Of a DNA stretch of 64,000 nt, positions 25,409 to 36,285 are shown piece by piece. Under the pieces are notes generated by a model. That model worked only from the letters and a program-made list of their open reading frames with translations. It searched no databases and was not told the origin of the DNA. A program made the position numbers and the translations under genes. The stretch comes from Dromaius novaehollandiae. Lineage: Eukaryota > Chordata > Aves > Casuariiformes > Dromaiidae. Every line of letters starts with the position of its first letter. The stretch's first letter is position 1. The DNA lies in NCBI RefSeq assembly GCF_036370855.1, contig NC_088101.1:65843559-65907558 (forward strand), read 5' to 3'.

Positions 25409-25559
25409 GTAAGCCAGGTATAACTTCTGGCACGTGCTTCATGAGTCCGAAAAACTGGTCTCATGTTTGACCTTATTGATCTTGTATTGAGCTTATCTCA
25501 ATAAGCTGAACAGTTTTATGTCCTATGAGGAAAATGCACCATCTTCCATATGTCTTGTA

Positions 25560-26120
25560 CCTATAACTTGATAATTTCATTTGAGCCCCCTTTTTAAGGG
25601 AAACTGTTATTCTTGCCCATTTTTCTTCATGCTATTCATGGCTTTTTATAGACCTCTGTCAAAACTGTCAGTTCTCTTTTTGAGGCTGAAGAGTCCTTCC
25701 TTATTTTGTTATTATGTAACTTTGATCACCCTTCTCTGTACCTCTTCTACTATTTATATCCTTTTTGATATAGAAGAATGGAGGTCAATACTGTACAAAA
25801 TATTCATGATCTACCTACATCTTGATTCAAACAGCTGAATCTGTTCTGCTTGCCACTCCTTAATTTTGAGCATTTGTTTTGTCTTTTCTGAGTGCCATGG
25901 AGCAATAAACTTTTGGAAGCCTCAGCTCGCATCATTGTGTGAGGGAAGACAAGCTGTATTATTTCTGAGTGTTGTTAAATCTATTTCATCTGCAGTCACT
26001 CAATACAGTGAAATTATTCTGCAACTCTACGTGACCTTCTTAGTCCCTGACTAGGTGAACTGGCACCCTTCCCTGGTTTCTTTTCCAGATTGCTTATGGA
26101 TATTTTGACTAGCTGAGTTT
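25560..26120 (-). mobile_element. Ancient CR1 fragment, minus strand
   Basis: The plus strand reads like eroded antisense CR1. It has GTAACTTTGATCACCCTTCTCTGTACCTCTTC followed by ATATCCTTTTTGATATAGAAG and CAATACTGTACAAAATATTC (25717-25804), in the same order as the region around 7201-7300 in the younger copy. Further on, TTTCTTTTCCAGATTGCTTATGGATATTTTGA (26079-26110) fits a more 5' part of ORF2. Divergence is high and indels are many, consistent with an old archosaur or amniote CR1 family. Confidence 0.6.
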
Positions 26121-28420
26121 TCTTGGGAACTGAAAAGCAGTATTGAACTTTGATATTAATATGTAATAATGTATCTAGCTGATACACTACAGCACCACAT
26201 GGAAATTTTGAATGCGATATTCTCCAGGTACTTCCTCTACATTGTATTGTTTCCCTCAGTTGATGCTAGGCCCTCCTAACTGAGCACATTATACCGGCTT
26301 TATCACTGGTTAGCCTTCATTGATAATACACAACTGGAGTAATCAGTAAGGGCATCCAAAGTGATCAGACACAAGCTTAACTTACCAGGGCTTGGCAAAA
26401 GATGATGACTTCTTATATTTATGAAACAGTCAACTGTACTTCAGAGGGACCTGGGGCATTTGTACATTTTCCTTTCATCTCTACATAAGGCACAGATTAG
26501 AGCAAGAAGAAATGCATTGCTTGTTATTATAGGGTTGCACCCAGCATGTGGTTTGTTCTTTATCATACACAGCAGCCTTGCAATCCTGCCCTGAATTCAG
26601 AATTTTTTTTTTCTTATCAGCATAGCACCAGATTATTCTATATTTAGGCAAACTTCTTGTTCTACCACCTGTAAGTACCCTTTTAATATTCGGGCTCATA
26701 TTTAGAGCAGTGTGTGAGGGATTCTACCATGATTTCATGCTCTTAAAGATAAGGAGAGCAACATGGCGCCTGCCAGATACTTGGAGGTCAGATGGAAAAT
26801 GAAAACACCTGTTATTCTAGTGCTCTCTTCTCATTCACAAGAAGAGAGGGAAAAAGCTAAGTAGGTGCCAGGAACTGTTAGCAGAAGGAGTCCAATTAAG
26901 ATTCAAAAAAACCAAACAGACAAACCAAAAAAAACCCTTTTGTTCTAGCAAATTATGTGAAATAGGATACTGGAGAGAAAAGGAAATGAGTTTGATAGTT
27001 AATCTGTATTCTAACCATACGATCACCACACCTGGCTTTTGATAAGGTAGCTTTTCCCTTCTGTGTTTTGTTTTTTCTTACTAAACTTCAGATTAGCTAT
27101 ACAACTTCACGTTGGAGATTCCCCTTGCCCAGTATTCTGTCTCTGGCAATGGCTAGTAATGGGAGACGGGGGAAATAATGTACTGACCCTTTACTGGAAA
27201 CCTGAAGAATATCTTGGGATCTCTCTTAAGAGCTAGAGATAAGCGTGTGTGGGTTTGTTTGTTTGTTTTTTTCTTTTTTCCTAATATACTTTTAACTAAA
27301 ATCAGGTTGCCATATTTTTTTTAAGCTTTCTGTCTTTGTTTTGCTTATGAAGTTTTCATCCTCTAGTCTGTTTTTGTTTAGACTTGAATAATAAATCATT
27401 AAAGCATGTGGAGCAGTTTTGTGGCTCTTTCAGGCCAAGAGTATCCCTCTCATCTTAAATTCTAATTCCGCCACATCTACTTGTCTTATCAAATATATAT
27501 CCAACTAACTTAAAGAGCAGGCTACCACCATCATAATATTGACTCAGAATCATCTTCACTTCCTAGAACCATGTAATATCAATCCTATATAAGAAGAAGA
27601 AAAAGCAGCAGGAAGATGGCTTACCGCAAATAATGCTAGTGCAAGTTACAAAACAAGTTCATTTGGAAGCGGTGGAGGTTTATGCCGGTTTGGGGAAAAG
27701 ACAGACTACAGTATTAGTCTATTTATGAGATTGCCTGTAGGTGATGGAAATCCATGAGAGGTGGGATAGAAAAAAGATAGCAATTGATGGAGAGTCATGT
27801 GGGGAAAGAAGCTTAAATGAGCATGTATCACAAAGTTCCCCCTGCCCCAGTGAAGAGTTAAAGAAGGATGGAAACATGAGAGCACAAGGGAAAAAAAATG
27901 CTGACTGTAGTTTCTCAAAGGGGAAGGAAAGGCACAAAGTGGTACACTGAACCTATTTTCATGTTGTTTTGTTACTTCTATGCTGTTCTGGAAAGCAGTG
28001 ATAGTTGCAAGCTGTGGCATAATAATTATTAAAAAAAAAGTATTCATGATGTATGGGATGCATAATTTAAAAACTGTTGGGGGGGGCAGGGGGGCAGAGA
28101 CAAGGACAGGATGAAGCTGCCTGCATTTGTAGGAACATATGATCCTGTTCCTATTGCTTAGCTCATTTAAGTTCTTTAGGAAAACTGTGCTCCTTCAGCT
28201 GATACTACGTTATTTGACCACTAACTGCACAGGTTATAGTGCAGATATTCATATAAGAAGGTAGTTGTATTGCTGAAACCAGATGGTATGTTGGAATAAC
28301 TGCTGTTACAAAAATGCCTTTTGGCCTTTCCGAACTTGTTTTTTTTCTACAGTGAGTACTTTAGCTGCCTGCTGAATTTTTACTTTAATAAGCTCACAAA
28401 GAAGGAATCCTTTATATACG
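26121..28420. other. Intergenic unique sequence
   Basis: No gene supported. It includes a GTTTGTTT-rich patch at about 27251-27290 and a G8-CA-G6 run at 28079-28094. Overlapping open frames at 27706-28047 on the minus strand show no recognisable features. Confidence 0.5.
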
Positions 28421-28451
<31 letters not shown>

Positions 28452-28465
28452 ATATATATATATAT
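28421..28465. repeat. (TATC)n/(TA)n microsatellite
   Basis: Seven to eight TATC units (28421-28450) followed directly by about eight TA units. A compound microsatellite, probably polymorphic; it creates a chance open frame reading YLSIYLSIYL. Confidence 0.95.
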
Positions 28466-28703
28466 GTTTGCCATTAACTCAAACTTTAAGAACACCACCT
28501 TAAATAGAATCGTGTCTTAAATTTAGCAAGAATCCTTTCTTGTAAATTACGGTGCCATACTGTAGATTTCTGGGTATTATGCATTAAAATCTCCCTATTT
28601 TAGGATCTTTAAATCAGCTGGAGAGTCTGAAGGGATCTAGCCCTAACAGTTCTGTGCCAATTCCACTATACTTGCTTGCTGTGCTTTCCCCTTCTTCCCC
28701 CAG

Positions 28704-28755
28704 AGGCTTTCCCGTGTCGCTACAGAGTAAGTACCCTCCCCCCCGGGGTTTCTCG
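28704..28755 (+). other. Exon-like segment with two alternative GTAAGTA donors
   Basis: A strong pyrimidine tract (TTTCCCCTTCTTCCCCCAG, ending at 28703), with a CTAAC branch-like motif at 28643-28647, is followed by ACAGA|GTAAGTA after 23 bases and CTCG|GTAAGTA after 52 bases. Both donors carry the ideal GTAAGT. The segment is GC-richer than its surroundings and encodes nothing recognisable. It would be a microexon or short exon of a plus-strand transcript running opposite to PCDH9. Evidence is splice signals only. Confidence 0.25.
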
Positions 28756-30554
28756 GTAAGTATAGTAGTCTTTGAAAGCAGCTGTACTTGCTTCAGAATA
28801 TGAACTGACTGGCTGGAATTCTATCATTCTACTAAATAATATACTAAATATTCCTGTCTGCTGTCTAATTCTGGTATCGCTTGCTCCTTTGGCATAGGCT
28901 AGATGATTTGCACATTTATGAACTATTAAGCATCTTCTATATATGTCCCCCCCCCACCACCACCACCCCGAGGCTCAGTAAAGACATGAAATTATTTGTG
29001 CCTAGGTCACATTTATTAATTTCAGACTCTGCATAAGATTTACATTTTACTGCAGTGCAGGAGGGAGAAATGGAGCCAGGGTTAAAGGGGAGCATAAATT
29101 GTTAGCTTTCACCAATTTAATATTATCCTCTCTTATCACTCTCTGTAGTTCAGGAAATTTATTTTATCTTCCTTTAATCACCTTCCTTGATTATTTTGGT
29201 AAACAAGAAGAATGAAGATAAAAGACAAAATAAACAAACATAAGGTCATGCTTTGTACCCTACATCTAGTATAAAATAAACATGAAAGCTTGATTGAAGT
29301 TACTCATTAAAATACTGCTGCTGCTGGAAGAGGTTGAGGGGTAGCTCATTCAAGTGTGATGTGGGAGATTTGGGGGTCAGCTGGTGGACTGAATTCTCTC
29401 CAAGGGCATGCAGATTTAGACCTCTGTTTATTGGAGGAAGAATCTTCCTTGACATATTCATTAGAGAAGACCAGGCGATGTTAACTGAAAGCACAGTCAG
29501 AGATAGAGATACAAATTTGCAGCACAAAGTTTATTTAAAGAAGAAAAAGAAATAAAAAGTTCTGGCCAATCTGTATGCACAAAAATCCAAATCTGTAACT
29601 AAGGTTAAAAAAAATAGAAGCAGCATTTTCTATGGTGCTCAGTGAGAAATTCTATACAATGATTTTTGCAATAAGTCTGTAGCAATACTGTATTTAGTAG
29701 AAAACATCAGCACCAACAGTGAAGGGGTGGGAAGCAAATGTTTTAATCTTCCTTCTCCCTCTCCCCAAGTATATTTTTCACATAGTACAACTGATACAAC
29801 TCCCAACTAAGGGCTGCTTTGGAACCTGTTTTATTATTATCTTTCTAACCATTGTGTGATCCAGATAGCTAAGGGATAAGCTTTCTCTGCTTTTCAGATC
29901 TACTTTCTTGAAGCTGATTTATTCTCTGTAGTTATGCTGGGAGATAGTTGAATTTTTTACAGATTGAAACACCCGCAGGTTTTTATTTCATATTTTGCTC
30001 TGCAAAATTGTACTAGATGTGCTGTTCTTTTTAGCATAGACATTTAAAGAATGGTTAATGGTTCTAAACCTTGGGGGAAATTGGGAACCCCGATGATAAT
30101 TAAAAAGTTACCATACTATGTGTAACAATGCCATACGTATTACCATGGCTAGAACCATAATGAAAATAGCTGAGCTTTTACCAATATCTTGTTTTTCGCC
30201 TTAATATGAAGGTTTTGCACATGTTTCAAAAAATAAAAATAAATAAAAAGCCATTTTGAACAGTAATGGGAAGCAAGTGCAAGTACTTTATTTCTACTGT
30301 GAAAATAGCTGTATGCTATCCTGACTATGAATAATTTCTTCTGAATTTCACTGTGTAGACAGGTAAAACCTCAGTTACATCAGCAGTTGAAGAAGTGTCT
30401 GGTTACTAGGGCATCTTCCTCATTGCTATACAAGAAATAGGTTAAATACGCAATGCAGCTTACGATTTAAGTCAGTAAAAGTGGAATAGACTGTCGGAGA
30501 AAGTACACTAGCAAATGGGCAACCAGTTGAACATGTTATATTTTAATTTGCAGA
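28756..30554. other. Sequence between the exon-like segment and the presumed PCDH9 3' end
   Basis: AT-rich unique DNA with a C9 run followed by ACC units (28947-28969) and A-rich patches near 29536-29558 and 30229-30250. AATAAA on the minus strand at 30287-30292 and 29530-29535 could mark even longer PCDH9 3' ends, but they lack an equally good downstream element. No gene is seen. Confidence 0.45.
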
Positions 30555-33500
30555 GACAAAAATGACAAGCAATTTATTTACATAAAACTGTACAAAAGCA
30601 AATTAAATTATGTAAATATTTCATAAATAGAGGTGGACTAGCATTTAATACATTTCGCCATGTTTAGCATAGTTGCGTGCATAGTGACTCATAATAAACA
30701 ATGATAAATTGTTCTCTGCTTCACTATCAACATCCAAGTTGCAGAACAATAGTCAATGATTAATATTACAAACAGATCGTACCACACTGAATGCAAGTGC
30801 TTTAAAATTTAGGAAGAAGATGTCTGAAAGCATACCCCAGGTAGCTGGAAAATGATGTCTTCTTCCTTGTATTTATGCTCTTCAGTCACCAATAGAACTT
30901 TACTGGTGGACTTTCATCTCTATTGCTATTTTATCTGCTTCATTCCTTAAGGAAACACTGTATATTTATCACCAAAGAAACATCCATCCAAACTACCTTG
31001 TTGTTCAAGCTCCTTAGAAGTCTTTAGTGATGGCTGTACTTGTGGCAGGTTCATTTAGCCTTGCTCTTTATTTTCCTACCTGACAACTTCCTAGGGTAGC
31101 CTTTCAGCCAATCATTTCAATCCCATTTAAGTTCTTCCCCCACATAAAAATAATGTTTGACTTTTCTTTTTTTCCTGAAACTCAGGCAGCAGGCCAGTCA
31201 GAAACCATATGGAATAAACATAGTGGATCTGAGATCCAGAATGAGCATTAGATTTTAGACCAAAGCTATTGAATTTTCTAATATATATAAAGTTATATAT
31301 TAACGCATCAATCTATAAAAGTGTCCTAACGTAAAATACATGCAAAGCTCATTTGAGTTTCCCATGGAAGGAAATAAAAGGATGAGTCCTATACTGTACA
31401 ACCAAAGTGTAATGGCAGCTAAAAGCAATTAAAAAAAAACCCTTAATTGTCAATTTTCCTGGTAACATGAACTGATGACACCTTGCTAAACAACTATAAT
31501 ATAGACTGCTCATAGTTTTCCAGGCAGCAGAATTAAAAACAAATGAAAACAACCCCAAACCCCACACAAATATTAATAAAAAAACCTCTCAAGACATACT
31601 TAAACCACAGCCTTGTGTTAATAATGCTTAAGACTGGTCCATTAACTGAGTTTGGCAAAAGGCTTGTTTTTTAAATATATTATTTATAATTTCTCAGAAA
31701 ATAAACACAGGTAAATATACAGGTTCGAAAAAGTTGGGAATAGCCCCTTGTCCCTCAGTGTCCAAACCCAACTACCACTTTACCATGATAACAGGTATAA
31801 AAGGCACAGTTGCATATTTTGCATTCACCCTAATTATTTTTATAGTTTTATTTGTTTATTTTTATACAAAAGCACTCTATTTATGGAGTGGCACCAGATT
31901 TAACCTATTTCAAATAAAAAGAAAAATACAAACACAAAATATATTTGTGTCATGCCAGGTCAGAAGAGTAATCAGCATGTTAATAGTGGCTAGTTCTACT
32001 AGAATTACTGTGAATACTTACAGTACATAGAATTTTTAAAATTCTTTCACACCCATTTTAGTTCTAAGGAGATGCACACAAGTAAGGTACGTAATGACAT
32101 GACCGCCTTATGTGGTGCAAAATTGGTGAGTGACTGCTGATCCATTTAATCTGAAGGTCTTCTATGACCTGTATTATTAGCTTTGTAGAAAAAGGGTTTA
32201 ACGATATATTGAAACAAGCTACCTAATGTTCTTTTTTTTGTTTATTTTTTAAATAAAATAAATTCTTATTAAAGAAAAAAATTTCTGTTGAACATTTGTG
32301 TTATGCAATTTTGTATGCTGTTGAAACGTGCAAGAAAAAATGTGTATACATTACATAAGCATTTTAGAAGCTTTTTTTTTAACAGGTACTTACAGATTAT
32401 ACAAAGCAGTAACTGCTCTATGCAGTCTCATAACAAAGTACTAGTTTGCATCTCTCCATATTACTTAAATCAACATAAAAATGTTCAATCGTTATTAATC
32501 TTTGATTTAATATTTTCTTTCTAAAATGTGCCCATTCATCATAACTGCTATACACAAACTAGTGTTACATGAAGAAAGTAAACTTGAGAGAGGAGACTGG
32601 AATGGCCAAAAAGGGCACACCCCACTGTACAGAGGAGAAGTGACTTCAAAAGATGAATGTGATGAGTTGTACTGATTTTAGCAACCTCTACTTTAGGCTG
32701 TTTAAGATTATACTCTATGTAATTCTTCAAAGCAAGAAACTACCCAAAGCTACATCGTGACTAAAATATACTAGAGAGCCATCTAGCCATGCCTTAACAT
32801 CAGGTTAAACATCCAGGGATTTGAATGCTTTCCCCCTTCTCAAGCTGTCCTTGCTGTGTTGTCCGATTGTCAGATTCATCTGAATGTCTGAGCGCAGTTT
32901 ATAATTATTACTACATCATCAGCTACAAAGCAGCTAGCTGAAGTTCTGCACATTTTGTTGCTTTTATTGCACAAAAACCTGTTTCATTTCCTGTTCCTTT
33001 CAAGAAGTGCTCACCATGAGAATTGTTACAGCCCAGAGCTCTTACATATCATGGTCACTTGGATTCTTTTTGACTTGTCTTGACCTACTACTGTGCAAGT
33101 ATCATATCACTGTTTATTAGACCATTTTCTACCTGCCCTAAGTGTTCTGAGTCTTGACATTGGTTAGTATTGCACTTCACTCAGCTTTAATGCACTTATG
33201 TTTCAAGAAAATATGCATCATATCTTTGACACAACTGAAGCAATTGGTAAGCTGCAACATTGATGACAAAAGACCTTAGCAAGCATTCCTTGCCCTCTGA
33301 AAAAAAAAGGCAGCATACTTGACTTGTAATATTCTCTTGTTACTGCATCATACCATTCTCCACACTCTCCCCATTCTCATTAACACAGCCTTCTATTACT
33401 AATTTAATTTTGATCTTAAAAATTCCCTGGAACCGGCAGCATGATATGATATGCAGCATCTGCTGCAACATATCATGTCATTATGAAAAAACAAATCAGT

Positions 33501-34514
33501 TCCTTTGGGCATTCAACTCTAAATGCATTGGAAAAAGTATGTCATCTGGGCTTGTGAACCGTGCTACTGTGCAGAATGTAACTGAAGGTGTGTTATGTGT
33601 ACATATGAATATTTGTGAGTATATTAGTTTTCTAAGCCAAGCCCCAATACTCAGCAGTTCCCCTGATCCATAGTATGATCTTTGGCCTTTTTGTTATTAC
33701 GATCTTCCCAGCTAGATGTTGGTCTTGTCCAAAATAATGAGTTCAACAGTTTATCATTACTATGCTACAGTTTATGTGTTACTAATTGTGTTTACGTTGA
33801 AGTAATCATTACAGAGAACGAGAGAGGAGGAGAGAAAGAGACACAGCAAGAACACATTTGTTCTATGGATAAAACAGAACCAGAGTTCAAGATTCATCAG
33901 AAAGTATGCCATGTTTTGGACTGCAGTCTCAGGCTGAATGTTATTTCTGCTGCTTCCAGCCTCAGATGAGAGGTGAGAATATTAAAGCTGTGGTCTTCAC
34001 AAAGTGCCTATTAATAGTTATTCCTTTGTATTTATCTCTGCATCTGTATGGTTTCTGAAGGATTGTCCCTGGTGGGGATCAGCAATAATCAGATGATATG
34101 TTTTGAATATATTTTCCCTGACCTGTTATCCTCAACAAGCCAGATGACAATCAAAGAAAACAAGTGGTTTAACTCATGCTTCTGCAGAGGGGTTACAACT
34201 GTGTGTTGTGTTCTTTTTAATCGAGCTTGGTACTATGGGAGGAATTTGCAATCATAAATTTGGGAAAATAAAAATCGGTGAGGGGGAATTAGACATGCAA
34301 GTAACAACAATGGTTTCTACATTGTACAGTATAGTCAGGCAGACAGTATAGTTAAATGCCTGCATATGGAGGCAGAAATGGCAGGCAGAGCTTTTGTCTC
34401 TTTGGTGGCCCCCTCTTTTTTGTTTTGTATTTTTAGTTAAAATTGTTTTCATTTTAAGACTTTTGCCCCTTTTCCTTCTTATAACATGAAAGAACTTTGT
34501 TGCTGCTTTTTAGC
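30555..34514 (-). other. PCDH9: Probable 3' UTR of PCDH9
   Basis: This is the stretch downstream of the TAA stop, read towards lower coordinates. It is AT-rich, free of recognisable transposable elements and lacks coding sequence; the short frames inside it look random. I infer a UTR of roughly 3.95 kb because the first convincing combination of AATAAA, spacing and U/GU-rich downstream element is at 30573-30578. Earlier AATAAA hexamers on the minus strand at 33113-33118 and 32963-32968 could give shorter transcripts, and others at 32241-32246 and near 31857 sit in low-complexity A/T runs. The exact end cannot be proved from sequence. Confidence 0.5.
30573..30582 (-). promoter_or_regulatory. 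Candidate distal polyadenylation signal overlapping a Pumilio element
   Basis: On the minus strand TGTAAATA (30575-30582) overlaps AATAAA (30573-30578). The following 30 bases are T/GT-rich (TTGCTTGTCATTTTTGTCTC), as expected for the downstream cleavage element. TGTANATA is the known binding site of PUM proteins. Hexamer and element are seen directly; use of this site by PCDH9 is inferred from position and strand. Confidence 0.5.
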
Positions 34515-34894
34515 TTACAGGTAAACTTCTCTTCTAGTTAAAGTATTGACAGGAGATGGCTTGTATTCCCCTGTCTGTGTAAGGGGGATATCCTCTGGAT
34601 TGCCTTCTTCATTTTTGCTGAAACTAGCCGCGCTGAAGGTCTCATAGGATGAGGTCAACTTTTTGTTAAGGAGGTTTCTGTTGCGATCGCCCATGAGGGA
34701 GGCTTCTCCATTGGCCAGCTTTTCTTGACTGCCTCGTTCATCAACAGGCATGAAAGTGGAGAGTTTTGGCTGGCTCTTCTGCTTCCTTTCCGGAGAAGTG
34801 CGAACTGGCATCCAGCAGGAGTCCGAGTGGCCATACTCATCACACTCTCGGGTACACTTCCCTGTCAGGGCTACATCTGGTAGAGGCCGTGAAT
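34515..34894 (-). CDS. PCDH9: Terminal coding exon of a delta-1 protocadherin (PCDH9)
   Basis: This exon encodes the last 126 residues of a protocadherin cytoplasmic tail; the first codon (Asp) is split with the previous exon. Protocadherin-9 is a single-pass neuronal adhesion protein, and this part lies inside the cell. Visible in order: SRPLPDVALTG (residues 2-12), the delta-protocadherin tail motif CTRECDEYGHSDSCWMP (14-30), a Ser/Thr/Lys-rich linker with LSTFMPVDERG (45-55), an asparagine/lysine stretch (about 70-80), EDIPLT (101-106) and the end TRREVYL with TAA at 34515-34517. The last residues V-Y-L fit a class II PDZ ligand (inference). The start is set by the acceptor at 34895; the open frame running up to 34943 is intron read-through. 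From family knowledge, PCDH7 and PCDH1 share the motif but end in a different basic-E-I-Y-L type tail, so PCDH9 is preferred. The cadherin repeats and membrane segment lie on exons above position 64000. Confidence 0.9.
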
Positions 34895-34914
34895 CTGAAA
34901 GTAAAATAGAGTCG
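34895..34914 (-). promoter_or_regulatory. 3' splice acceptor of the PCDH9 last exon
   Basis: Read on the minus strand, a T-rich tract (ctctattttacttt) leads directly into CAG, and the exon begins with AT. The first two exon bases complete a codon started in the previous exon (G+AT = Asp), so the intron is phase 1. This site fixes the left edge of the protein segment, because the conserved tail homology begins exactly here. Confidence 0.85.
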
Positions 34915-36223
34915 TCTTTACAAACGAATAATATTGCAATCACTTCCAGTGAAACTGAGAATCCTTAAATTCACAAAAGGTATTTTAAAGGTTTTGGTAA
35001 GAAACTTGTAATACATTTCTGAGTAATAATTTATTTTATATTGAATGTGCCCATAGGCAACAAACTTTTGTACAATTATCTTCAACCTCAAGTACTGAAA
35101 AATAAGAATATTAAGTCACTTGATATGCCTGTAGGTCAATCTCAAAAGCAAAACTGTATTTGGCAACAGTTACTGAATTAAGTTTGATGTCTAAAACAGT
35201 CAACCAAGCATTTAATACTACCAATTTTCTGAAATTATTAAAAATACCTTTCTTTGAATTCTTTGTAAATAATGTTTTGATGTTATATGAATGAAATCTA
35301 AGGCCCTGAATTCTTCAGATACTTATGAACATGATTAGTGCCCTGCATGGGAGCAGCACTGTTATTGACAATACACTCAATTTGCATGTTTTGTCCGTAC
35401 ACTACATGTTGTGTGAATGCTACATTCAACAATTGGAGCATACAAAGACACCACTATTTGTTATAAATGTAATCTAATGTGTAGAGATAAAGCTGGTGTG
35501 TGCGTGTGTGTACATACGTACTGCTGGATTGACTCCTACCTGCTAAAACACAGATGGTTTTTAATATTCATATTTTGATACTCACATTACGGAATTAGCT
35601 ACCTTATCTATTTTAAGGACTAGGTCAGATTCTCAAACCCTTGCTTTTATTCAGTTATGCTGTACTTTATAGTCTGCATCAAATAACTGGAGTTGCTTGC
35701 AAAATAACACAATGATATTCAAATAAAAGTGATTGAGAACAAAACTGTACAGCTACATTTAATTTTCCAGTTTATTTGGTATGACTTTCATATGCTATGA
35801 CTTATTTGATATAACTTTTAGGTTTCTATTTATTGGGAAAAAAAAAAGTCCTCAAAATGAGCAAGGAGCCCCTACCTGAATAGGTAGTCAGATACTTCAT
35901 ATGGACTGTGGCCACTTTCTCCCCCTTCCCCCCCCACCACCCCCCCAATTCACATACACTGTCATTTTACCGGTAATAAAGTATGAATGAAAAATATTTT
36001 TCAAAGTTCTATCAATTTTCACTGTCTGACTTACATTTTGCCTATTTATTTCTTTACTTTTGGTTGCCATATGACGTCCTCAAATAGTGACAACACCAAC
36101 TGTGAAATTTTTATAAATTCATAGTTTATTGAAGTAGCAAGAATGACTATTCCCAGATTTAAAAACAAACAAATACCCTTTTGCTTCTTCCAGAACAAAC
36201 TGTTTTAGTTTAAAAGTATTCAC
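34913..36223 (-). other. PCDH9 intron segment below the candidate exon
   Basis: About 1.3 kb between the terminal exon and the candidate 62-nt exon. It is AT-rich unique sequence with a short GT run (about 35497-35512) and a C-rich patch at 35921-35946. I see no coding sequence and no transposon. If the 62-nt candidate is not used, this is part of one continuous intron extending past position 64000. Confidence 0.7.
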
Positions 36224-36285
36224 CTTGGGTATCTGCAGAGGAAGCATGTTTCATTTCAATGTCTGCAGATTTAATGCTGATAGAA
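36224..36285 (-). CDS. Candidate 62-nt PCDH9 cassette exon
   Basis: On the minus strand a T-rich tract (gactgctttttcag) is followed by 62 bases and then CAAG|GTGAAT, a good donor. Read from the second base it is open for 20 codons (SISIKSADIEMKHASS then ADTQ), and its final G joins the terminal exon's AT to make Asp, exactly the phase that exon needs. The other two frames hit stops. Inclusion therefore keeps the PCDH9 tail only if the upstream exon ends in phase 2. If that exon ends in phase 1, as direct splicing to the last exon would require, inclusion instead gives a short new C-terminus ending at TGA inside this exon. Chance agreement of phase and openness is not negligible, and the acceptor tract is only moderate. 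I do not know this exon from annotation. Confidence 0.4.

Noticed and set aside
34895..34943. N-terminal extension of the PCDH9 exon frame up to an ATG at 34943
   Set aside because: It crosses the splice acceptor; the extra residues are translated intron, and protocadherin homology begins at 34894.
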